Assembly (NCBI RefSeq): GCF_039537585.1
Contig: NZ_BAABAU010000001.1
Coordinates: 2,232,001-2,296,000 of the forward strand
Length of the DNA stretch: 64,000 nt
Direction of reading: 5' to 3'
Source of the DNA: Frondihabitans peucedani
Lineage (GTDB): Bacteria > Actinomycetota > Actinomycetes > Actinomycetales > Microbacteriaceae
The notes under the pieces were generated by a model. That model was not told where the DNA came from, did no database searches, and saw only the letters and a program-made list of their open reading frames with translations. The first letter of the stretch is position 1. The number at the start of each line of letters is the position of its first letter. A program made the position numbers and the translations under genes. Below are positions 63,033 to 64,000 of this stretch, piece after piece.

Positions 63033-63638
63033 ATGATCGAGATCCCCACCGATCTCCCGGCAGAGATCGTCCCTCTGTCGTGGCTCCTGGGCGTCTGGGA
63101 GGGCACCGGGGTCGTCGACTACAAGGTCGGCGACGACGACGAGTCGCGTCGCACCCACGAGTTCGGCCAGCGCGTGAGCTTCAGCCACGACGGCCTGCCG
63201 TTCCTCAACTACAGCTCGTACTCGTGGCTCCTCGACGAGAAGCACACGCCGCTCGCCAGCGAGACCGGGTACTGGCGGCTCGACCGTCCCGCCGAGGAGG
63301 GCGATCGCGGCCCGGGCATGCTGCCGGGAGTCGGCGTCCAGCCGTTCACGACGCCGCGCGCCGTCGAGATCCTGCGGACCCCCGACGACGGCTTCAACAT
63401 CGAGGTGTCGCTCGTGCACCCCTCGGGCGTCAACGAGCTCTATCTCGGTCGGGTGAAGGGTCCGCGCATCGACCTCGCCACCGACGCGGTGCTCCGCTCG
63501 AGCAACGCGAAGGAGTACTCGGCCGCCACCCGCATGTACGGGCTGGTCGAGAACCACCTGCTCTGGGCCTGGGACATCGCCGCCTACGGCAACGAGCTCC
63601 GCACCCACGCGTCGGGGCGGCTCGCCCGTGTCGACTGA
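63033..63638 (+). CDS. FABP-like / nitrobindin-type heme-binding protein
   Basis: 201 residues. The beta-barrel start LSWLLGVWEGTGVVDY has the GxWxGxG motif of the DUF1794/nitrobindin family. ELRTHASGRLARVD at the C-terminus contains the candidate proximal heme His. Characterised members bind ferric heme, scavenge nitric oxide and isomerise peroxynitrite. It overlaps the next gene by 11 bases. Confidence 0.85.
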   Translation: MIEIPTDLPAEIVPLSWLLGVWEGTGVVDYKVGDDDESRRTHEFGQRVSFSHDGLPFLNYSSYSWLLDEKHTPLASETGYWRLDRPAEEGDRGPGMLPGVGVQPFTTPRAVEILRTPDDGFNIEVSLVHPSGVNELYLGRVKGPRIDLATDAVLRSSNAKEYSAATRMYGLVENHLLWAWDIAAYGNELRTHASGRLARVD

Positions 63639-64000
63639 CGACCGCACGCCCTTCGCAGCGCGACCGGGCTTCGTACTCGACGAGGCGACCGGCGTCGCGT
63701 CCCACTACGGCAACCCCCTGATCGAGCAGCGGTCGCTGAGCGCAGGATCCTCCGTGGTCCAGGTGCCGTCGAGAGGCATCGTCACGGTCACCGGGCCCGA
63801 CCGCCTGTCGTGGCTCGACTCGCTGACCAGCCAGTCGCTCAAGCGCCTCGCCCCCGGCATCTCCACCGAGACGCTCCTGCTCGACCCCTCCGGCCGCGTC
63901 GAGCACGCCGCCGGCGTCCTCGACGACGGCGAGACCGCCTGGCTCCTCGTCGAGGCGGCCTCGGCCGAGCCGCTCGCCGCGTGGCTCGACCGCATGCGCT
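63628..64000 (+). CDS. YgfZ-like folate-binding protein (3' truncated by window)
   Basis: GTG 63628 opens a frame to the window edge (124 codons). PSRGIVTVTGPDRLSWLDSL and LKRLAPGISTETLLLDPSGR are typical of the YgfZ/GcvT-like N-terminal domain. These proteins bind tetrahydrofolate and help maintain iron-sulfur clusters. It overlaps the nitrobindin-like gene, so the two are co-translated. The family's KGCYxGQE signature would lie beyond the window. Confidence 0.85.
   Translation, partial: MSTDDRTPFAARPGFVLDEATGVASHYGNPLIEQRSLSAGSSVVQVPSRGIVTVTGPDRLSWLDSLTSQSLKRLAPGISTETLLLDPSGRVEHAAGVLDDGETAWLLVEAASAEPLAAWLDRMR

Overview
The window comes from a high-GC Gram-positive actinobacterium, most likely of the family Microbacteriaceae. 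The lineage call rests on gene content: mycothiol synthase (mshD), a GlnR-type orphan regulator, the mutT1-ppk pair, a SigK/RskA pair, clpS followed by a DUF2017 gene, a monomeric isocitrate dehydrogenase, a Streptomyces-type PHO box, and many genes that look leaderless. No species is claimed. No transposase, integrase, phage gene, CRISPR array or rRNA was seen.

Layout. 1-2.5 kb: the end of one ABC half-exporter and all of its partner, an asymmetric heterodimer. 2.6-7.2 kb: an alkyltransferase-like protein with a GNAT, a GH38 alpha-mannosidase, and a PhnX-like HAD hydrolase divergent from a four-gene ABC importer (7.4-11.6 kb). 11.8-14 kb: monomeric isocitrate dehydrogenase. 14.1-25.8 kb: a ROK-controlled amino-sugar island (ROK kinase, ROK repressor, sugar ABC importer, GH20 hexosaminidase, nagB), continuing into D-amino-acid functions (N-acyl-D-amino-acid deacylase, a D-threonine-aldolase-like PLP enzyme, RidA). 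25.8-27.5 kb: a Cof-type phosphatase and an NAD(P)-binding protein. 27.6-34.5 kb: a second ROK-controlled sugar operon (ABC importer, GH4 phospho-glycosidase, BadF-type sugar kinase). 34.6-42.9 kb: mostly minus-strand housekeeping genes (nagA, yrdB-like, purU, HAD, PIG-V-like membrane protein, DUF2256/DUF3253 protein, DUF2017, clpS) plus one MFS transporter. 43-45.3 kb: glyA-folD behind a ZTP riboswitch. 45.5-49.7 kb: galT-galK divergent from a DeoR regulator and galM. 50.2-53 kb: tRNA-Lys, a candidate small RNA, sigK-rskA. 53.1-60.6 kb: pstSCAB with its PHO box, then ppk-mutT1. 60.6-64 kb: mshD-glnR, three small proteins, a nitrobindin-like protein and the start of a YgfZ-like gene.

How the genes work together. 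Three sugar regulons each have their own local repressor and a recognisable operator: chitobiose/GlcNAc-like, a phospho-beta-glycoside type, and galactose. Phosphate import (pst) lies beside polyphosphate synthesis (ppk). One-carbon genes recur (purU, glyA-folD, YgfZ-like).

The strongest unexplained signal is at the DNA level. The 8-mer GATCCTGC (and its complement GCAGGATC) occurs about 60 times by eye, where roughly two would be expected from base composition. It is usually extended to GATCCTGCG. In many genes it is written with codons that are otherwise rare here (GAT CCT GCG for Asp-Pro-Ala; GCA GGA TC for Ala-Gly-Ser), and four times it directly overlaps a TGA stop. Other notable signals are a pair of long hairpin repeats with compensatory changes, a candidate terminator-ended small RNA (51.1 kb), and a 20-bp copy of the tRNA-Lys 3' end just downstream of the tRNA.
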